Origin: an uncultured Collinsella sp.
GTDB lineage: Bacteria; Actinomycetota; Coriobacteriia; Coriobacteriales; Coriobacteriaceae
DNA: 9,588 bases
Direction: 5' to 3'
Assembly: GCA_958350755.1 (NCBI GenBank)
Contig: CATWID010000063.1
Span: forward strand, 1-9,588
The stretch's first letter is position 1, and each line of letters opens with the position of its first letter. The translations under genes and the position numbers were made by a program. The notes below the pieces were generated by a model, which did not search any database, was not told the DNA's origin, and saw only the letters and a list, made by a program, of their open reading frames with translations. Below, piece by piece: positions 6,493-9,588 of the stretch.

Positions 6493-6540
6493 GAGCCACC
6501 GCGCCCGACCCCACCCCACCGTGCGGACGCGACCGCTTTT

Positions 6541-6590
6541 CCCGCGCGAGGCCATCCCAATCCCCTCGCGCGGGCTTCTTTTGATTTTTT
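6541..6590 (+). terminator. Intrinsic terminator between malQ and glgP
   Basis: CCCGCGCGAGG (6541-6551) pairs perfectly over 11 bp with CCTCGCGCGGG (6564-6574) around a 12-nt loop, followed by a T-rich tract up to 6590. It should stop or strongly reduce read-through from malQ, so glgP needs its own promoter or relies on leakage. Confidence 0.9.
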
Positions 6591-6603
6591 GACATGTAGT
6601 CAA
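6589..6603. promoter_or_regulatory. Inverted repeat TTGACATGTAGTCAA upstream of glgP
   Basis: TTGAC and GTCAA arms flank a 5-bp spacer between the T-tract of the malQ terminator and the glgP ribosome binding site. The first six bases are also a perfect -35 hexamer, but the correctly spaced -10 position is occupied by the ribosome binding site, so it is not a usual promoter. It may be an operator or chance. Confidence 0.3.
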
Positions 6604-6611
6604 CCCACCAC

Positions 6612-6617
6612 AGGAGG
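6612..6617 (+). promoter_or_regulatory. Ribosome binding site fixing the glgP start
   Basis: AGGAGG lies 4 nt before ATG 6622. The frame is open upstream to a TTG at 6589, but that codon has no ribosome binding site and overlaps the terminator tract, so 6622 is the start. Confidence 0.85.
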
Positions 6618-6621
6618 AAAC

Positions 6622-8889
6622 ATGCCCCGTATCAATCTTGCGGATCTTGCCGAGCAGTCCTTTGGAACTTCGCTCGAGCAACTCGATGACCGCCACATTT
6701 ACAAACTGCTGGTCAAGCTCGTGCAAGAGCGCTCCGCCGCCTGCCCGCTCAACAATGGCAAGAAAAAGCTCTATTACATCTCTGCTGAGTTCTTGATTGG
6801 CAAGCTGCTGATCAACAACATGATCGACCTCGGTATCTATAGCGAGGTTAAGGACCAGCTCACCGCCGCGGGCCACGACCTCAATAAGATTGAGGAGTTT
6901 GAGGTCGAGCCGTCGCTCGGCAACGGTGGCCTGGGCCGCCTGGCCGCGTGCTTCCTGGATTCCATCGCCACGCTGGGCCTGACCGGCGACGGCGTGGGCC
7001 TCAATTACCACTACGGCCTGTTCCGTCAGCGCTTTGTCGACAATCAGCAGAAGGCCGTCCCCGACGAGTGGCTCGGCGAGCAAGATATCCTGATCGATGA
7101 CGACCGCTCCTACACCGTCGAGTTTGGCGATTTTGCCGTCACCTCCAAGCTCGTCAACATCGATGTGCCCGGTTACGACCAGCCCACCAAGAACCGCCTG
7201 CGTCTGTTTGACCTGGCAAGCGTTGACGACGGCCTGGTCCCCGGCAGCTCCATCGACTTCGACAAGACCAAGATCGCCAAGAACCTCACCTTGTTCCTCT
7301 ATCCGGATGATTCCGATGAGCAGGGCCGCCTGCTTCGCATCTACCAGGAGTACTTCATGGTGAGCAACGCCGCCCAGCTCCTGATCGACGAGGCCGTCGA
7401 GCGCGGCAGCAACCTGCACGATCTGGCCGACTACGCCGTGGTCCAGATCAACGACACGCACCCCACCATGGTCATTCCCGAGCTCATCCGCCTGCTCACC
7501 ACCGAGCACGACATCAAGTTTGACGAGGCCGTTGCCATCGTGCGCTCCATGGTCGCCTACACCAACCACACGATCCTTGCCGAGGCGCTCGAGAAGTGGC
7601 CGCTCGCCAGCCTGCAGAAGGTCTCGCCCGCCATCGCCGACATCATCGTCAAGCTCGACGAGGTCGCCAAAGCCGAGCACGACGACCCGCGCGTCGCCAT
7701 CATCGACGAGCACGACACCGTCCACATGGCCCACATGGACATTCACTTTGGCTTCTCCATCAATGGCGTCGCCGCACTCCACACCAAGATTCTGGAGGAC
7801 ACCGAGCTTCACCCGTTCTACGAGATTTATCCCGAGAAGTTCTCCAACAAGACCAACGGCATCACCTTCCGCCGTTGGATCCATGGGGCCAACCCCGCGC
7901 TCGCCAGCCTGCTCGACGATGTGATCGGCACCGACTGGCGCAGCACCGGCGATCTGAGCAAACTCGCCAAGTTCGCCGACGACAAGGACGTTCTCGAGCG
8001 CCTGGCTGCCACCAAGGCCGAGGCCAAGACCATCATGCGCCAGTTCATGGCGCTCGAGCAGGGTGTGACCATTCCCCCCAACGCCATCATCGATGTTCAG
8101 GTCAAGCGTATCCACGAGTACAAGCGCCAGCAGATGCTCGCGCTCTACATCATCTGGAAGTATCTCGACATCAAGAACGGCAATAAACCCGAACACCCCG
8201 TCACCATCATCTTTGGTGGCAAGGCGGCACCTGCCTACACCATCGCCCAGGATATCATCCATCTAATCCTGACGCTTTCCCAGTGGATCGCCAACGACCC
8301 CGACGTGGCTCCCTACCTGCAGGTCGTCATGATCGAGAACTACAACGTCACCGCCGCCGAGCGCGTGATTCCCGCTGCCGACATCTCCGAGCAGATCAGC
8401 CTGGCCTCCAAGGAGGCGAGCGGCACCTCCAACATGAAATTCATGCTCAACGGCGCTTTGACCCTGTGCACGCTCGACGGTGCCAATGTCGAGATCGCCG
8501 AGCTCGTGGGCGACGAGAACATCTACACCTTTGGTGCCTCGTCCAAACAGGTTGAGCAGCTCTACGCCGACGGCAGCTATAACGCCGCCGCACTCTACCG
8601 CAAGCCCGGTATCAAGCTGCTGGTGGACTTTATCACCAACCCGGCCTTTATGGCGACCGGCAACGCCGAGCGTCTGCAGCGCCTGCACGACGACATCAAG
8701 GGCAAGGACTGGTTTATGGCCCTGCTCGACATTGAGGAGTACATCCAGACCAAGGAGCGCGTGCTGGCCGACTACGAGGACCAGGACGCTTGGATGCGCA
8801 AGGCGCTGATCAACATCGCCAACGCCGGCACCTTCTCGTCTGACCGCACGATCTCCCAGTACAACAACGAGATCTGGCACCTGAGCTAA
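6622..8889 (+). CDS. glgP: Glycogen/maltodextrin phosphorylase (GT35)
   Basis: Cuts the non-reducing ends of glycogen or maltodextrins with phosphate to give glucose-1-phosphate, using pyridoxal phosphate, in the cytoplasm. The 755 residues are in the short range of bacterial GlgP/MalP enzymes (E. coli forms are about 800), and the N-terminal extension that carries regulation in animal enzymes is absent. Visible family blocks are EPSLGNGGLGRLA near 96, GLNYHYGLF near 125, INDTHP at 276-281, NGITFRRW near 412, VKRIHEYKRQ from 494 and EASGTSNMKF, whose K606 is the cofactor lysine. The usual SGTGNMK has Ser for the second Gly here, a common variant. Sequence alone does not separate glycogen from maltodextrin preference; malQ upstream suggests maltodextrins or glycogen limit chains. 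A strong terminator follows. Confidence 0.95.
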   Translation: MPRINLADLAEQSFGTSLEQLDDRHIYKLLVKLVQERSAACPLNNGKKKLYYISAEFLIGKLLINNMIDLGIYSEVKDQLTAAGHDLNKIEEFEVEPSLGNGGLGRLAACFLDSIATLGLTGDGVGLNYHYGLFRQRFVDNQQKAVPDEWLGEQDILIDDDRSYTVEFGDFAVTSKLVNIDVPGYDQPTKNRLRLFDLASVDDGLVPGSSIDFDKTKIAKNLTLFLYPDDSDEQGRLLRIYQEYFMVSNAAQLLIDEAVERGSNLHDLADYAVVQINDTHPTMVIPELIRLLTTEHDIKFDEAVAIVRSMVAYTNHTILAEALEKWPLASLQKVSPAIADIIVKLDEVAKAEHDDPRVAIIDEHDTVHMAHMDIHFGFSINGVAALHTKILEDTELHPFYEIYPEKFSNKTNGITFRRWIHGANPALASLLDDVIGTDWRSTGDLSKLAKFADDKDVLERLAATKAEAKTIMRQFMALEQGVTIPPNAIIDVQVKRIHEYKRQQMLALYIIWKYLDIKNGNKPEHPVTIIFGGKAAPAYTIAQDIIHLILTLSQWIANDPDVAPYLQVVMIENYNVTAAERVIPAADISEQISLASKEASGTSNMKFMLNGALTLCTLDGANVEIAELVGDENIYTFGASSKQVEQLYADGSYNAAALYRKPGIKLLVDFITNPAFMATGNAERLQRLHDDIKGKDWFMALLDIEEYIQTKERVLADYEDQDAWMRKALINIANAGTFSSDRTISQYNNEIWHLS

Positions 8890-8915
8890 TTTCGTTTCCT
8901 TTACCCATCCTCTTG

Positions 8916-8949
8916 AAAGCGGAGTCGTGGCAACACGGCTCCGCTTTTT
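8916..8949 (+). terminator. Strong intrinsic terminator of glgP
   Basis: AAAGCGGAG (8916-8924) pairs with CTCCGCTTT (8939-8947). A T-G wobble and CGTG/CACG extend the stem to 14 bp closed by a GCAA tetraloop, with five Ts on the 3' side. It lies about 26 bp after the glgP stop. Confidence 0.95.
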
Positions 8950-8968
8950 GTGCCCATACGCCGACCCG

Positions 8969-8985
8969 TTGACCGGCTCGGTCAA
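8969..8985. repeat. Short perfect inverted repeat next to the 80-bp array
   Basis: TTGACCG (8969-8975) and CGGTCAA (8979-8985) flank a 3-bp spacer GCT. It ends 3 bp before the first half-site of the array. Its sequence is unrelated to the array half-sites, so it may be a site for a different protein or mark the array boundary. No T-tract follows. Confidence 0.6.
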
Positions 8986-8988
8986 ACA

Positions 8989-9284
8989 ATCTCGACCTGT
9001 AACACCTAGCCGGCAAAATTGGGTCTATCTGTTACAGATCGAGACAAATAGAAGCACCCTGCCGAAGTATCTCGAACTGTAACAATTACTCGGCCAAAAC
9101 GGCTCCACCTGTTACAGATTTAGACAAACGGACAAGCCGTCCAATACAATCTCAATCTGTAACAGGTAGCTGCCGAAATCGGTCCTTTGTGTTACAGATC
9201 GAGATGGAAGGATAGACAGCTCGACGCCATCTCAATCTGTAACATCTAGGCCCAATCTGGCCCTCCTCCTGTTACAGATCAAGA
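8989..9284. repeat. Four-unit array of paired inverted half-sites with exact 80-bp period
   Basis: Four 56-bp units begin at 8989, 9069, 9149 and 9229, separated by 24-bp spacers. Each unit has a left arm ending in CTGTAACA (cores 8997, 9077, 9157, 9237), exactly 25 bp of interior, and a right arm starting TGTTACAG (9030, 9110, 9190, 9270). Read in one orientation, the eight half-sites follow TCT(C/A/T)(G/A)A(T/C/A)CTGTAACA with the last eight bases identical in all. Interiors share a weak pattern (TA at positions 3-4 in all four, then a GC-rich small inverted repeat around AAA in most), and spacers share little beyond CAAA or similar after right arms. Arm changes are often not compensated within a unit, which favours protein recognition of DNA over RNA pairing. 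There is no credible reading frame through it. The array lies between the terminators of two convergent genes. I do not recognise the family. Confidence 0.93.
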
Positions 9285-9310
9285 CAAACCGACAGATAGA
9301 CGGCCCCGGT

Positions 9311-9356
9311 ACAAAGAAAGGCTCCCCTCTCGCCTAGTGGACGGGAGGGGAGCCTT
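9311..9356 (-). terminator. Intrinsic terminator of the ABC transporter gene
   Basis: On the minus strand AAGGCTCCCCTC pairs over at least 12 bp with GAGGGGAGCCTT (plus-strand positions 9318-9329 and 9345-9356, loop about 15 nt or less with added wobble pairs). The tract TTTCTTTG follows on the minus strand. It lies about 70 bp after the stop codon. A weaker hairpin, GGCC..GAT/ATC..GGCC at 9407-9425, follows the stop at once and has only a 4-T tract. The rest of 9357-9424 shows nothing else. Confidence 0.85.
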
Positions 9357-9424
9357 ATATGTGACCACGGCAAAAGGATGGCAAAGCCGCAGTCGCCCAA
9401 AAGGAGGGCCTGATTGGATCGGGC

Positions 9425-9588
9425 CTAGATAAGGTTCTTGCCAGAGACCTTATCGAAGAGGTGGGTCGCGTTCTTCTCAAACTTGAACCAGATGGGGTCA
9501 CCAGCCTTGAGCGCGCCCTTGGCTTCAAGATCGACGACGGGGATGATCAGGACAAACTGGCCGTCGGGGGCGGTCACGTGGACGTGCT
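9425..9588 (-). CDS. Sugar ABC transporter ATP-binding protein, C-terminal fragment (MsmX/UgpC/MalK-like)
   Basis: Only the last 53 residues lie in the window; the gene runs off the right edge. The frame ends FDKVSGKNLI then TAG at 9425-9427. The segment HVTAPDGQFVLIIPV, then KAGDPIWFKF and THLFDKVSGKNL, matches the end of the TOBE domain of carbohydrate-importer ATPases, where family members typically have a HxFDxxTGxxL ending. These proteins sit on the inner face of the membrane and power uptake of oligosaccharides or glycerol-3-phosphate, sometimes serving several transporters. The Walker and signature motifs are outside the window, so substrate and full length cannot be judged. It converges with glgP. 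Confidence 0.85.
   Translation of the reverse strand, partial: HVHVTAPDGQFVLIIPVVDLEAKGALKAGDPIWFKFEKNATHLFDKVSGKNLI

Noticed and set aside
5914..8262. Very long open frame on the minus strand opposite malQ and glgP
   Set aside because: It is an antisense shadow of GC-rich codons: low-complexity Gly/Val/Asp/Leu-rich product, no domain, spanning two genes with clear catalytic motifs on the plus strand.
8989..9284. CRISPR array
   Set aside because: Conserved segments alternate in orientation, the regular units are 80 bp with both interior and spacer drifting, and no cas genes are present. CRISPR repeats are direct and nearly identical.
1..9588. tRNA, rRNA, integrase or transposase genes
   Set aside because: I looked for them on both strands and saw no cloverleaf, rRNA signature or recombinase motif.

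Overview
The window looks like part of a chromosome from a Gram-positive, GC-rich gut actinobacterium of the class Coriobacteriia, most plausibly Collinsella. This is an inference from GC-rich codon use in most genes, strong Shine-Dalgarno sites, a cell wall with sortase-type and PcsB-type surface proteins, and a glycogen/maltodextrin gene set. No rRNA, tRNA or housekeeping marker gene is present to fix the taxonomy.

Layout. Positions 1-283 hold a GCTCG short tandem repeat and a leader with several nested helices. It precedes a visibly AT-richer gene (284-2005) for a secreted, wall-anchored protein with Glug-like repeats, a FIVAR-like domain and an LPQAGD sortase signal. This gene looks foreign to its GC-rich surroundings. 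It converges on a minus-strand gene (2230-3438) for a secreted coiled-coil plus CHAP/NlpC-like peptidoglycan hydrolase. The two share a bidirectional terminator that sits at the tip of a long near-palindrome (2086-2221). Divergently from the hydrolase starts galE (3704-4765), followed by its own terminator, then malQ (4987-6492), a terminator, and glgP (6622-8889) with a strong terminator. At the right edge is the C-terminus of a minus-strand sugar ABC transporter ATPase (9425 to beyond 9588).

How the genes fit together. MalQ disproportionates maltodextrins into longer chains that the phosphorylase GlgP cuts to glucose-1-phosphate. GalE interconverts UDP-glucose and UDP-galactose, tying the hexose-phosphate pool to galactose use and wall or capsule precursors. 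The MsmX/UgpC-like ATPase probably powers sugar uptake. Each gene has its own terminator, so this is a functional neighbourhood rather than one operon.

The most unusual element is at 8989-9284, in the 535-bp gap between convergent glgP and the ABC gene. There, four units repeat at exactly 80-bp spacing. Each unit is a pair of inverted half-sites (core CTGTAACA ... TGTTACAG) separated by exactly 25 bp. All eight cores are identical, while the DNA between them has diverged in sequence but not in length. The array lies between the terminators of both flanking genes. I do not recognise it; a multi-site DNA-binding array is my favoured reading.
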